Below, piece by piece: positions 48,555 to 57,537 of a stretch of DNA of 64,000 nt; positions within the stretch are counted from its first letter, which is position 1; every line of letters begins with the position of its first letter. The stretch comes from Armatimonadota bacterium. Its GTDB lineage: Bacteria; Armatimonadota; Fimbriimonadia; Fimbriimonadales; Fimbriimonadaceae. A program made the translations under genes and the position numbers. The stretch is from contig JACRPN010000010.1 of assembly GCA_016223145.1 (NCBI GenBank), positions 19,196-83,195 on the forward strand, given 5' to 3'. The notes under the pieces were generated by a model. That model made no database searches and was not told where the DNA came from. It saw nothing but the letters and a program-made list of their open reading frames with translations.

Positions 48555-48933
48555 CGAGAAGACCATCCACATCTGTAAACCCGAAGCAAAGAACTGCCAT
48601 TCGTACAGACTTCTGCAGTTCTTCAGCAGTGTTTACAGAGGTAACGCTGTGGATTTCGGCCCGATTCTCCTCGGGCCAAATGTGAACTTCGTCGACATTG
48701 AAGATTCCCGTCAACATCCCGATGTCCAGTTTGAAGATTTCGTCTATCTCCCTTTGTTCAGCTTCGGTCGCTGGCTCTTGAGAGTTGATCCAGATTCGGC
48801 TTCCTATAGGCGGAATTTGCTCAAGCTCAATATCCCTAACTAACGTGGCCTCGTCCAGTTCTTGGAGCTGCTCCTCGTGGGAATGCCCAGGCTCCCCCCA
48901 AAAGTTAACTTGAACATGTAGCGAGAATTGCAT
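48544..48933 (-). CDS. Acidic hypothetical protein
   Basis: This 129-residue protein of strongly acidic composition (MQFSLHVQVNFWGEPGHSHEEQLQELDEATLVRDIELEQ ... IFNVDEVHIWPEENRAEIHSV) has no signal or membrane segment. It has no recognised family. A small acidic protein next to unrelated short genes could be an immunity-type protein, but nothing in the sequence proves that. The start is ATG 48933. Confidence 0.55.
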   Translation of the reverse strand: MQFSLHVQVNFWGEPGHSHEEQLQELDEATLVRDIELEQIPPIGSRIWINSQEPATEAEQREIDEIFKLDIGMLTGIFNVDEVHIWPEENRAEIHSVTSVNTAEELQKSVRMAVLCFGFTDVDGLLGED

Positions 48934-48986
48934 CTGCCAAGTCCCTCAAGTCAGGATCATACCGCTGTCCGGTACCCTTTCGAACG

Positions 48987-50600
48987 TTGGACGAGATCGT
49001 CGAGCGGTTCACCAAATGGGTTCAAAACAGGGGGTTGATTCCTCCTGGCGCGAGGGTGCTGGTGGGGTACTCCGGCGGGGCGGATTCGACGTGTCTGGTG
49101 CACTTGCTCTGGAGGTTGAAGGGGGATGTTGCTAATGGAGAGAATGGTGAGAATGGTGAGATTGGTGAGAATGGCGAGAGCGGTGAGAGCGGTGAGAGCG
49201 GTGAGATTCAATCCGGGCAACTCTCACAATTCTCACCACACTCACAACTCTCACCGCCCCCGTTTCCTTCTCGACCCCCCTTCACCCTCGTCGCCGCGCA
49301 CCTGCACCACGGCCAGAGGCAGGAAGCCGATGAGGAACTCCTGAAGTGCGATGCGTTCTGCCAGAGTCTGGGTATCCCCTTCATGAGCGGCAAAGCCGAC
49401 GTGCCCGAGATCGCACGGCTGCACAAGATCGGGCTCGAAGAAGCAGGCCGGCAGGCGCGCTATGCGTTCTTCGAGAAAGCGGCAAAACAGATGGAGTGCG
49501 ACCTGATCGCGACAGCCCACACGCAGAGCGACTTGGTGGAATCCGTGCTCCTCAACCTGACGCGCGGAGCGGGTATGTCCGGCCTTGCGGGCATCCCCGA
49601 GCGCCGCGACAACGTCATTCGGCCCCTGCTCGGCTTCAGCCGCGCCGAAACCCGCGCTTACTGTGAGGAGCACGATCTCTGGTTCCACGACGACCCGGCC
49701 AACGACGACCTGGCGTTCTCTCGCTCGCGAATTCGGCTCAACGTAATGCCGGAGCTTGCGGCCTTGAACCCCAAGGTCGAGGAGGCCATTGCCCGCGCGG
49801 CCTCCGTGATGCGCGAAGAGGACGCCTTCCTTGATGGAGCCGCCGCGGCGGCGCTGGAGCAGGCTGAGACGCCGTTGAACGGAGCGCTTCGGTTCCTCAC
49901 CCTCACCTGTGAAGCGGCCTTTCGCCAGTCGGATCTCCTCCACTTACCACAGGTCTTGCGCGTACGGGCGATCCGCTTGCTCTTTGAGGCTTTTGGCGGA
50001 TCTGCGGATCACGATTTGAGCATAGAAACTTGTGAAGAACTATCACAATCGGTGCAAGGATCACGGACCGCCGAAGGAGGGACATCGGTTATCGAGTGGT
50101 CCGAAGGAACGGTTCATGCCCGCGCGCTTGAGGTGCTCGAGCCGTTTCGCTATCCTTTGGCCCATCCAGGCGAGACCGACTCTGAGGTGTTCGGCTGGAG
50201 GTTCGTCGCTGAGCCGACTGGCGAGGCGCCAGAAGTCCAGCAGCGAGACTCGCTGAGCATCGTTTTCGACCTTTCGCGGGTCAAGGGCAACCTCTTCTTC
50301 CGTCAAGCCGAACCTGGCGACCGGATCCAGCCGTTGGGGTTCGCCGGGCAGCGAAAGCTCTCAGACCTCCTTAGCGAAGCCAGTCTCACCCAAGCCGCCC
50401 GAAGGCGCCTTCCCATCGTGTGCGATCTGGCCGGGCCGCTCTGGGTGCCGGGCGTCTGCCTGGGCGATCGCGCCGCTCCTCAGAGAGGTTCATGGAGCTC
50501 AACAGGGCCAGACCAGGCAGCCATCGAGCAGGGTCTGAGCCAGAAAAGAGGACCTGTCGGGCATTTTTTGCGTCTTACCTTTGGGCCGATAATCCGATAG
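48987..50600 (+). CDS. tilS: tRNA(Ile)-lysidine synthase with a low-complexity insert
   Basis: TilS makes lysidine at C34 of tRNA-Ile2 so that it reads AUA. The 537-residue product has the PP-loop SGGADSTCL (about 31-39) and a substrate loop (VAAHLHHGQRQEADEEL, IATAHTQSDLVESVLLNLTRGAGMSGLAGI). The C-terminal TilS domains follow (RIQPLGFAGQRKLSDLLSEASL). Residues 51-74 (GENGENGEIGENGESGESGE...) and following Ser/Gln/Pro-rich residues are a repeat insert in the loop after the first helix. All catalytic parts stay in frame. The start is TTG 48987. ftsH follows 69 nt later, the widespread tilS-ftsH neighbourhood but without hpt. Confidence 0.94.
   Translation: MDEIVERFTKWVQNRGLIPPGARVLVGYSGGADSTCLVHLLWRLKGDVANGENGENGEIGENGESGESGESGEIQSGQLSQFSPHSQLSPPPFPSRPPFTLVAAHLHHGQRQEADEELLKCDAFCQSLGIPFMSGKADVPEIARLHKIGLEEAGRQARYAFFEKAAKQMECDLIATAHTQSDLVESVLLNLTRGAGMSGLAGIPERRDNVIRPLLGFSRAETRAYCEEHDLWFHDDPANDDLAFSRSRIRLNVMPELAALNPKVEEAIARAASVMREEDAFLDGAAAAALEQAETPLNGALRFLTLTCEAAFRQSDLLHLPQVLRVRAIRLLFEAFGGSADHDLSIETCEELSQSVQGSRTAEGGTSVIEWSEGTVHARALEVLEPFRYPLAHPGETDSEVFGWRFVAEPTGEAPEVQQRDSLSIVFDLSRVKGNLFFRQAEPGDRIQPLGFAGQRKLSDLLSEASLTQAARRRLPIVCDLAGPLWVPGVCLGDRAAPQRGSWSSTGPDQAAIEQGLSQKRGPVGHFLRLTFGPIIR
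49137..49256 (+). repeat. In-frame 9-nt repeat tract inside tilS, direct then inverted
   Basis: Eight 9-nt units of GGNGAGANN (49137-49208) encode Gly-Glu-Asn/Ser/Ile triplets. After a 12-nt spacer, four 9-nt units of the reverse-complement kind (CTCTCACAA, TTCTCACCA, CACTCACAA, CTCTCACCG; 49221-49256) follow and encode Leu/Ser/Gln/Pro. The 9-nt unit keeps the reading frame. The inverted half can pair with the direct half, so both mRNA and DNA can form a hairpin. Confidence 0.95.
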
Positions 50601-50668
50601 GCTTGGGAAACGCGCGCCCTCGATTGAACGTAGGCTAACTAAGACAGCGAAACGCTCACGGAGAACGT

Positions 50669-52612
50669 TTGAACAAGACCGCACGCAACCTTTTCGGATT
50701 CCTGGTGGTGCTCCTGCTCGCCATGGCCCTTTGGAACCTCATGGGCACGGGCTCAGGGCTCATGGCGGGCGAAAGGCCCATCCCCCTAACCATGTCCCAG
50801 CTTTTGGCGAAGGCGGACCAAGTTGAGGCGGCCGAGTGGGCTAGCGGCCAGGTCACCGGCACGTTCAAGGAAGACCATAAGAAGTTCGTGACACAGGTGC
50901 CTCCTGAGAGCACTCAGATTTCCTCGAAGCTCTTCGATGCCTTGCTTGAGAAGGGCGTTCTGGACTACAAAGGGCCGGGCGCAGGCGCAACGATTCTGGG
51001 CCTTTTGGGCATCCTCGCGGTGCCGATCATGGTCCTTCTCATGATCTGGTTCTTTGTTTTTCGCCCGATGCAGATGGGCGGGAACCAGGCGATGAGCTTC
51101 GGGCGCAGCCGGGCCAAACGCGTGGGCGAATCCACACCCAAGATCACGTTCGACGACGTGGCGGGAATCGACGAGGCCAAGGAAGAGCTTTACGAGATCG
51201 TGGACTTCCTCAAGAACACGAAGAAGTACACGGCTCTCGGCGCGAAGATCCCGAAGGGAATCCTGCTCACGGGACCTCCGGGCGTTGGCAAGACCCACTT
51301 GGCCCGGGCGATCGCTGGGGAAGCGGGTGTACCGTTCTTCCATATCAGCGGATCGGACTTTGTCGAGATGTTCGTTGGCGTCGGTGCGGCGCGTGTGCGC
51401 GATCTTTTTGAAACGGCCAAGGCCCACCGCCCGAGCCTTATTTTTATCGACGAAATCGACGCCGTGGGGCGCCAGCGCGGCGCGGGTCTTGGCGGTGGCC
51501 ACGACGAACGCGAGCAGACCCTAAACCAACTGCTAGTTGAGATGGACGGTTTCGACCCGAACAGCGGCGTCATCATGATCGCGGCCACCAACCGGCCGGA
51601 CGTTCTAGACCCCGCGCTGCTGCGTCCGGGCCGTTTCGACCGCCACATTGTGGTGGACGTGCCCGACGCGAACGGCCGCGAAGCGATCCTCAAGATTCAC
51701 GCCAAGGGCAAACCGCTCGAAAGCAATATCGACCTGAATGCCATCGGGCGAAGGACGCCTGGCTTCACGGGCGCCGACCTCGCAAACATGCTGAACGAGG
51801 GCGCCTTGCTCGCCGCGCGAAGAAACCACTCCAAGGTCCGGCAGGACGACTTGGAAGACGCGCTGGACCGAACGATCGCCGGTCCCGAACGCAAGAGCCG
51901 CATCATGAGCGCCAGCGAGCGCAAGATCATCGCCTATCATGAGGCGGGCCACGCCGTAGTAGGTGAGCTTCTAGAGCACACCGATCCTGTTCACAAGGTA
52001 ACGGTCCTCCCGCGCGGCATGTCTTTGGGATCCACCTGGCAGCTTCCGATTGAGGACAAGCACCTTATCTCCAAGCAGGAGCTCATCGACGACATCACGG
52101 CGCTTCTTGCAGGCCGGGTCGCCGAGGAGATCGTGTTCGGCGAGGTGACCACTGGTGCGAGCAACGACTTGGAGCGCGTGACGCGCATCGCCCGGGCCAT
52201 GATCTGCGAATACGGCATGAGCGAGAAGCTTGGGACGCTTTCAATCGGCAAACGCGGCCACAACCCGTTCCTCGGCCGCGATTACACGATGGATGAGCGC
52301 AACTACTCCGAAGACGTCGCTAGGATGATCGACGAAGAGGTCCGGGAACTCGTCGACCGATGCCATCGCCGTGCTCACGACATCTTGACCCAGAACCGAT
52401 CCAAACTCGATGCGATCGTGGACGCCTTGTTCGAACGCGAAACGCTCGACCGGGAAGAGTTCTTGGCCGTCCTTCAAGGCCGGGAACTGCCGCTCAAGAA
52501 GGTGCCCAGTTCGCCCCAGCCCGAGTTGGAACTTGACCCTGGGCACGAGGCTCCCAAGAGTGGGAAGGCGAAGCCCAAGCCACAACTGGAGCCCGGCACG
52601 GCGCAAGCCTGA
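50669..52612 (+). CDS. ftsH: ATP-dependent zinc metalloprotease FtsH
   Basis: FtsH is the membrane AAA+ protease for membrane proteins and short-lived regulators. The 647-residue product has two transmembrane helices (about 8-28 and 108-133) around a short periplasmic part. The AAA+ domain has [25 protein letters not shown] and the second region of homology. The zinc site is H424-E-A-G-H428. A Pro/Lys/Glu-rich tail (about 610-647) ends it. The start is TTG 50669 (CGGAGAACG upstream). Its position after tilS is conserved across many bacteria. Confidence 0.97.
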   Translation: MNKTARNLFGFLVVLLLAMALWNLMGTGSGLMAGERPIPLTMSQLLAKADQVEAAEWASGQVTGTFKEDHKKFVTQVPPESTQISSKLFDALLEKGVLDYKGPGAGATILGLLGILAVPIMVLLMIWFFVFRPMQMGGNQAMSFGRSRAKRVGESTPKITFDDVAGIDEAKEELYEIVDFLKNTKKYTALGAKIPKGILLTGPPGVGKTHLARAIAGEAGVPFFHISGSDFVEMFVGVGAARVRDLFETAKAHRPSLIFIDEIDAVGRQRGAGLGGGHDEREQTLNQLLVEMDGFDPNSGVIMIAATNRPDVLDPALLRPGRFDRHIVVDVPDANGREAILKIHAKGKPLESNIDLNAIGRRTPGFTGADLANMLNEGALLAARRNHSKVRQDDLEDALDRTIAGPERKSRIMSASERKIIAYHEAGHAVVGELLEHTDPVHKVTVLPRGMSLGSTWQLPIEDKHLISKQELIDDITALLAGRVAEEIVFGEVTTGASNDLERVTRIARAMICEYGMSEKLGTLSIGKRGHNPFLGRDYTMDERNYSEDVARMIDEEVRELVDRCHRRAHDILTQNRSKLDAIVDALFERETLDREEFLAVLQGRELPLKKVPSSPQPELELDPGHEAPKSGKAKPKPQLEPGTAQA

Positions 52613-52779
52613 ACGGTCAACGCAAGAGGGGTCGGCGAGATGCGCCTCGCAGACCAGTCTTGCTTGTCAAACCTAACTCAGCAGAAGGACGCCGGAAACC
52701 GTGACTAAAGAACGCTAAGCGGGCGTCTACAAAATGGGTTCGCTGGTTCAAATACCATGCTATAATCCCTCTCAAGGCC

Positions 52780-53142
52780 ATGGCCCAGGTTATGGACGTG
52801 CAAGCGACATTTCAGCGGGGGTTCGACTTTCGATGCGAAGGTCGGTATGCCGAGGCGCGTGCGGAATTTCAGAAGGTCCTTAGCGAGGATCCGGCACATG
52901 CCGACAGCCGTTGGCAGCTCGGATTGATCCAAGGTTTCGAGGGTGACTTTGACGGTTCGCTCGAAACGTTGACGTCAGTGGTCGGTGGACATCCGAACCA
53001 CGTGAAGGCGCGTTACGACCTCGCGATGACCCAGATGATGCTTGGGATGCTCGACGAAGCGGCTGAGAACTTCAGGTCGGTTTTGCGGCTGGACCCGAGC
53101 CACGAGGACGCCGCCAAGCAGCTGAGCTATTTCGGGGGCTAA
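52780..53142 (+). CDS. TPR-repeat protein
   Basis: The 120-residue protein consists of about three tetratricopeptide repeats (FQRGFDFRCEGRYAEARAEFQKVLSEDPAHADSRWQLGLIQGFEGDFDGSLETLTSVVGGHPNHVKARYDLAMTQMMLGMLDEAAENFRSVLRLDPSHEDAAKQL). It has no signal peptide or catalytic domain, so it is a protein-protein interaction module. The start is ATG 52780. It stands alone between ftsH and a convergent microprotein gene. Confidence 0.87.
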   Translation: MAQVMDVQATFQRGFDFRCEGRYAEARAEFQKVLSEDPAHADSRWQLGLIQGFEGDFDGSLETLTSVVGGHPNHVKARYDLAMTQMMLGMLDEAAENFRSVLRLDPSHEDAAKQLSYFGG

Positions 53143-53164
53143 GCGAGCCACGAGCTGAGAGGCG

Positions 53165-53329
53165 CTACGATCGCAGCGAGAAGAGGTACGCAAGCCCCAC
53201 AACGGCCGCGACCGCGAAGACCAGCACGATCATCCAGGAGAGCTCGCCGAACAGGTCTCCAAGGACGGCGTCATCCAGTTTTGACCAGATTCCATGGGGT
53301 CGGCTCGCTCGGTTGCTCTTACGTTTCAT
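53165..53329 (-). CDS. 54-residue single-pass membrane microprotein
   Basis: ATG 53329 to TAG 53165 gives a basic N-terminus (MKRKSNRASRPHGIWSKL), an acidic patch (DDAVLGDLFGE) and one transmembrane helix (LSWMIVLVFAVAAVVGLAYLF), ending SLRS. The sequence is below common size cut-offs but has the layout of a real small inner-membrane protein, and the intergenic space around it is otherwise empty. It converges with the TPR gene. Homology is unknown. Confidence 0.5.
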   Translation of the reverse strand: MKRKSNRASRPHGIWSKLDDAVLGDLFGELSWMIVLVFAVAAVVGLAYLFSLRS

Positions 53330-53391
53330 GAGGCTGCTTGTGTCTCCGAATCACCGGCGGCCCAAGTTCCGGTCCAATCTTCCGATTGCCA

Positions 53392-54384
53392 TCATAACCC
53401 ATTGGTTCCAATTTTCGTTTGCGAGAGACGGTAAGGGGCACGAAAAACACCCATTTCCGTCACGATTGCTGTGATCAGATCGGCGGGCGTGACGTCAAAG
53501 GCGGGATTGTAGACCGGACAGCCGGCCGGGGCCGCGGCCGCCGAATCGAAGTGCGTTAGCTCCTCGGGCGATCGCTCCTCTATTGGAATCCCGTCCCCGC
53601 TTTCGAGCGAAGGGTCAAGGGTCGAGGACGGGGCGGCAATGACAAACGGAATCCCGTGGTGGTGCGCCAAGACCGCCAGCGAATAGGTTCCGATCTTGTT
53701 GGCGGTATCACCGTTTGCAGCGATGCGGTCCGCGCCGGCAACGGCCAGGTCGATTCTGCCCGCCCGCATCAGCGAAGCCGCCGCGCCATCGGCGATCGAA
53801 TGGAAGGGAATGCCGTCCTGCAGAAGCTCCCAGGCGGTCAACCGCAGACCCTGTTGCCGGGGCCGCGTCTCGCAGGAATAGACGTGGGCTACTCGCCCCG
53901 CCTCATAGGCGGTTCGGATGATGCCAAGCGCCGTGCCGTGCCCAGCGGTGGCCAGGCCACCGGTGTTGCAGATCGTGAGGATGCGCGCCCCTTCCGGCAC
54001 GAGGCTCAGGCCGTTCGCGCCGATTCGGCGGTTGCACTCCAGGTCCTCCGCCTCGATAGCGTGCGCCTCTGAGAGCACGGCGCCGGACTCCCAGACCCCA
54101 AGCGAAGAAACGCGATCCAACGCCCAACCCAGGTTGACGGCGGTGGGCCGGGTTTCAAAAAGAAGCTTGTGGGCGGCGGTTTGGTCCATCCCGTCCCGCG
54201 CGGCCAGCGCCATCCCATAGGCGGCGGCGATGCCGATGGCTGGCGCTCCCCGGACCGCCATTTCGCGGATGGCGTCGGCCACCTGCTCGACGGTGGAGAG
54301 CTCTAGCCAGACCTCGGTCCCTGGCAACAGGCGCTGATCCAGAAGTGCGAGGTATTCCCCTTTCCACTCCATCGGCCGGATCAT
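53392..54384 (-). CDS. mtnA: S-methyl-5-thioribose-1-phosphate isomerase
   Basis: MtnA isomerises MTR-1-P to MTRu-1-P in methionine salvage. The 330-residue product starts MIRPMEWKGEYLALLDQRLLPG, the normal family start. It has REMAVRGAPAIGIAAAYGMA, ILTICNTGGLATAGHGTALGIIRTA with the catalytic Cys, and TRPRQQGLRLTAWEL. VAGADRIAANGDTANKIGTYSLAVLAHHHGIPFVIAAPSSTLD carries the catalytic Asp, and YNPAFDVTPADLITAIVTEMG ends the core. ATG 54384 was chosen; the frame upstream lacks conservation. It is divergent from the nucleoside phosphorylase gene. Confidence 0.95.
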   Translation of the reverse strand: MIRPMEWKGEYLALLDQRLLPGTEVWLELSTVEQVADAIREMAVRGAPAIGIAAAYGMALAARDGMDQTAAHKLLFETRPTAVNLGWALDRVSSLGVWESGAVLSEAHAIEAEDLECNRRIGANGLSLVPEGARILTICNTGGLATAGHGTALGIIRTAYEAGRVAHVYSCETRPRQQGLRLTAWELLQDGIPFHSIADGAAASLMRAGRIDLAVAGADRIAANGDTANKIGTYSLAVLAHHHGIPFVIAAPSSTLDPSLESGDGIPIEERSPEELTHFDSAAAAPAGCPVYNPAFDVTPADLITAIVTEMGVFRAPYRLSQTKIGTNGL

Positions 54385-54473
54385 CGGAGAAGATACTACC
54401 TTGGACATCCATGGACAATTGGGGAGCCTAAACCACGGCTTCCTTGCTGACCCGAACATAATCATTGCAGCCC

Positions 54474-55781
54474 ATGGATGCCATCGAGTTGATCGCAAGG
54501 AGGCGCGACGGAAAGCGCCAGTCGAAGGAGGAGCTCCGAGCGATCGCGTTCGGCGCGGCTTCCGGCAGCATCCCGGACTACCAGTTGGCTGCTTGGCTCA
54601 TGGCGGCCTACTTGAACCCACTCACCGATGACGAAACGGCCGATTTGACCGTTGCGATGGCGGAGAGCGGCGCCCTATTGGACCTTTCGAGGCTGCCGCA
54701 GCCCACGCTCGACAAACATAGCACCGGCGGGGTCGGGGACAAGACCACGATCGTCCTGCTTCCGCTCTTGACGGCTTGCGGCGTCACCATGGTCAAGATG
54801 AGCGGGCCCGGGCTCGGCATCACCGGCGGCACGGTGGACAAGCTTCAGTCCATCCCCGGCTTCCGCATGGACCTTTCGACTCACGAAATGGAGCAGCAAG
54901 CGGCCCGGATCGGCATCGCCATCACGGGACAGACTCCCGACCTCGCACCGGCAGACAAGGCGCTCTACGCGCTCAGAGATGTGACCGCCACCGTGGGCTC
55001 CGTGCCGCTCATCGTATCGAGCATTCTCTGCAAGAAGCTGGCGGGAGGCTCGAAGAACGTCGTGATCGATCTCAAGTGCGGGTGCGGCGGCTTCATGCCG
55101 GACCTGGAGCATGCGCGCGAACTGGCGCTGGCGCTCATGGCCACGTCGGGCCGCATCGGGCTGAACCTCAGAATCGCCATCACCGACATGGACCAGCCGC
55201 TGGGGGTCGCGGCGGGCAATGCCCTTGAGGTCAAAGAAGCGATCGCCACCCTTCGGGGAGTGGGCCCGCCGCGTTTCGCTGAGCACTGCCTGACGCTGGC
55301 CTCGCTTGGCTTGATGGCTGTTGGCAAGGCCTCAAGCGATGAGGAAGGGCGCCGGATCGCCGATGAGGCGATCCGCTCGGGCAGAGCGCTGCAGAAGGCG
55401 CAGGAATGGGTCCTTGCTCAAGGGGGAGACGGCAGGATCTTCGCGGATGAAGACTGGTTGCGGGCACCGATTCGCGCGGTTGTGCCCGTTAATGGAGAAG
55501 CCGGGGCCGTGGCCAGGGTCTCGGCGCGCATCGTGGGCCAGGCCGTGGTCGATCTTGGCGGCGGACGCAAACGCAAGGGGGATTCAATAGACCCCAGGGT
55601 TGGCATTAGGACATTGATTGAAGTGGGCAGCCGAGTCGCGCCAGGACAGCCGCTCTTTGAAGTGCACGCGGCCGATGAGGCCTCGGCGCGAGAAGCCGCT
55701 GATGCGCTGAGGGAAGCCGTGTTTGTGGGTCAAGGGCCTGTTGGTCCCGTTCACCCCTTGCTCGAGGTGATCGGCGGGTGA
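54474..55781 (+). CDS. Pyrimidine-nucleoside (thymidine) phosphorylase
   Basis: The enzyme splits thymidine/uridine to base and ribose-1-phosphate in salvage. The product is 435 residues from ATG 54474 (MDAIELIARRRDGKRQSKEEL), a typical start; TTG 54465 is possible. It has the helical substrate domain and the phosphate-binding motif DKHSTGGVGDKTT. The central signature is KMSGPGLGITGGTVDKLQSIPGFR, then DLKCGCGGFM and DMDQPLGVAAGNALEVKEA. The gene end overlaps the next gene start by four bases (GTGA). It is divergent from mtnA, another nucleoside-salvage-related gene. Whether it is deoA or pdp cannot be told by eye. Confidence 0.95.
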   Translation: MDAIELIARRRDGKRQSKEELRAIAFGAASGSIPDYQLAAWLMAAYLNPLTDDETADLTVAMAESGALLDLSRLPQPTLDKHSTGGVGDKTTIVLLPLLTACGVTMVKMSGPGLGITGGTVDKLQSIPGFRMDLSTHEMEQQAARIGIAITGQTPDLAPADKALYALRDVTATVGSVPLIVSSILCKKLAGGSKNVVIDLKCGCGGFMPDLEHARELALALMATSGRIGLNLRIAITDMDQPLGVAAGNALEVKEAIATLRGVGPPRFAEHCLTLASLGLMAVGKASSDEEGRRIADEAIRSGRALQKAQEWVLAQGGDGRIFADEDWLRAPIRAVVPVNGEAGAVARVSARIVGQAVVDLGGGRKRKGDSIDPRVGIRTLIEVGSRVAPGQPLFEVHAADEASAREAADALREAVFVGQGPVGPVHPLLEVIGG

Positions 55782-56377
55782 TCGTCGGGGTGGCCGCTAT
55801 GGCCCTGGCGTGCCTTGGCCAAGCATCTGCACCGGCTAGCCAGCGGCTGCTCGACTTTGCGATTCGTTCGTGGGCGGCGACCCCAAAGATGGAGATCGAG
55901 GACGCCTACAAGTGGCTGTTTCACGCCACGCAAGGCGGCGAGCACGCTGTGCTCGATGAGGAAGGACCCCGGCAGTGGCTGGACTCCGAATGGCGCGGGT
56001 TGGCTGCCCCGAGCCCTGGCGAACCCGAGGCCGTGGCTCTCGATCCAAATGGAGGGTTATTAAGGGTGAACCTTAGGCCCTATCGAACCGGGGGCGGGGA
56101 TCGCGAGATGCTGCTGGCAGTCTTTGTGGAGTCGGCGAGACGATTCCGGGCGGACCGGAGGAGCTTTCGAAGCGTTTGGGACCTTCTGGGCGTGACGCTT
56201 AAGAGACGATCTCTCCTGCGCCTCAGCCATTGGGACTGGAAGCAGCTGGACCTACGGTGCGTCAGGCTCGGCTATCCGGCCATCGGGCATTCCGCTGCCT
56301 ACATTCGGACCTACCGGCCGGCCTACCGTGTGGTGCTGGGTTCGATGTGGGTGACGCGGGCGGCTTTTCGCCCGTGA
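55778..56377 (+). CDS. Conserved hypothetical, possibly secreted, protein
   Basis: This 199-residue protein has an N-terminal hydrophobic stretch (MIVGVAAMALACLGQASAPA) that could be a signal peptide. The body has EDAYKWLFHATQGGEHAVLDEEGPRQWLDSEWRGL, which I recall as a conserved but unnamed pattern, and GYPAIGHSAAYIRTYRPAYRVVLG. No domain with known function is visible. The start GTG 55778 overlaps the nucleoside phosphorylase stop by four bases, so translation is coupled. Confidence 0.65.
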   Translation: MIVGVAAMALACLGQASAPASQRLLDFAIRSWAATPKMEIEDAYKWLFHATQGGEHAVLDEEGPRQWLDSEWRGLAAPSPGEPEAVALDPNGGLLRVNLRPYRTGGGDREMLLAVFVESARRFRADRRSFRSVWDLLGVTLKRRSLLRLSHWDWKQLDLRCVRLGYPAIGHSAAYIRTYRPAYRVVLGSMWVTRAAFRP

Positions 56378-56574
56378 GTCTTTGATACAGTTCGACTCGC
56401 CGGAGAGCGTCCCCAATGTCGGAGTCGTACCCAGACGAGAGGTCACTTTTCCGATCCAGCGCACCGCCTCCCAGAGCCCCGATCTTTGAAAGATATCAAA
56501 AAATCCCCAAATTCCTTCTCCTATCTGGGCAGGACTATCGTATGATGGTAGTTATTCTCACCGGTCTCCGGTGA

Positions 56575-56588
56575 GGCACTGCTATTGC
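56575..56588 (+). promoter_or_regulatory. Sigma-54-type promoter upstream of PEP-CTERM gene
   Basis: GGCAC-TGCTA-TTGC (56575-56588) matches the -24/-12 consensus (T)GGCAC-N5-TTGC exactly in spacing, with A instead of T before GG. The expected start of transcription near 56600 leaves about 19 nt of leader, with AAGGGAG before ATG 56619. Sigma-54 control of PEP-CTERM genes through PrsK/PrsR is known in some bacteria. It also sits next to hairpins CACCGG-TCT-CCGGTG (56559-56573) and GCCCC-GTTT-GGGGC (56587-56600). Confidence 0.5.
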
Positions 56589-56618
56589 CCCGTTTGGGGC
56601 CCTGAAGGGAGACGACAG

Positions 56619-57374
56619 ATGAATACCGTACAGCGAAGCCTGCGCACGATTGGGTGCGCCATCGTAGTTGCCGTGGCCTTTGCCCCAGCGAACGGGCAGG
56701 AGGTAATCGCAGGTCTTGACCACTGGACCACCGTATCCCCGGTCACACTTCCCCTTGACGGAGTCGGCCCCATCGACTTTTGTGGCGCGCCGATTTCACC
56801 GACGCTCGGCTCGACCGACACGATCGTACAGAGATCGGGGTCGCTGGACCTTGGCTCTGGGCCCTCGACCGTTCCGATCGAGCTTGTCGCGCTTTCACTC
56901 ACCAGCTGCCAGCCGATTACCGCGGACTTCGGTGGCGGCGCCATGCCTTGGGACGTGAAAGCGACCGTACTGCCTGGGGCTTCGGGCGGCTCCATGACCA
57001 TCCGAAAGACGCATGCCAACGGCGGGACCTTCGACTCGCAGTTCTTCGTGAGGCCCACCTTCTTGTTTACCCAGGTCGGCAATCCGATCGTGACCCACGT
57101 GATCGATACCCAGACATTCACGTTCTTTTCGCTCGGGCGGCCTTGGTCTTGCATTCCGGAGTCGAATATGTTGCTGGTTCCCGGCCCCGACCCCGATCCG
57201 AACGCGAATTTCCATGTGGGCGCGCCTGCGAACCATTGGGATTTCTTCCCACCGGGAACGGTGCCGTTTGCGGGCAGCGCCGCGTGGAACATGCACTTGA
57301 CAGTCGTCCCAGAGCCTTCAGCGCTTGCGGGGCTGGTGCTGGCGATTGGGATTCTGATCCGGCGCAAGCGTTAG
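56619..57374 (+). CDS. PEP-CTERM sorting-domain protein
   Basis: This exported 251-residue protein has a signal (MNTVQRSLRTIGCAIVVAVAFAPANGQ) and an extracellular domain of unknown fold. It ends in the PEP-CTERM tag VVPEPSALAGLVLAIGILIRRKR (VPEP, hydrophobic helix, basic end). AAGGGAG at 56605-56611 is the ribosome-binding site for ATG 56619. The tag should be processed by exosortase, which is not in this window. The region 56378-56574 upstream has no gene. Confidence 0.9.
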   Translation: MNTVQRSLRTIGCAIVVAVAFAPANGQEVIAGLDHWTTVSPVTLPLDGVGPIDFCGAPISPTLGSTDTIVQRSGSLDLGSGPSTVPIELVALSLTSCQPITADFGGGAMPWDVKATVLPGASGGSMTIRKTHANGGTFDSQFFVRPTFLFTQVGNPIVTHVIDTQTFTFFSLGRPWSCIPESNMLLVPGPDPDPNANFHVGAPANHWDFFPPGTVPFAGSAAWNMHLTVVPEPSALAGLVLAIGILIRRKR

Positions 57375-57458
57375 GGGGGGTGACGGCCGCATCCAAGCTG
57401 CGGCCGGTGCCGCCCTTGGGGACCAGCGTCAATAAGTTCGGTGTCCGCGGGCTTGGAT

Positions 57459-57537
57459 GCCTCCACCGCGTCCGAGGTGGAGGCTTTGAACCTGGCCAGG
57501 CGCCGTGGAATGCCCCCGCCCCGGAACAGGTGGAGGC
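57459..57537. repeat. Two GCCTCC/GGAGGC hairpin motifs after the PEP-CTERM gene
   Basis: GCCTCCACC...GGTGGAGGC (57459-57484) and a second half ending TGGAGGC (about 57531-57537) match the style of the hairpins at 22100-22125 and 22155-22180. Both loci begin with GATGCCTCC. They are dispersed intergenic hairpin elements. A further hairpin, AGTGCCCC-GTGGCAT-GGGGCACT (57577-57599), lies next to them. Confidence 0.75.
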
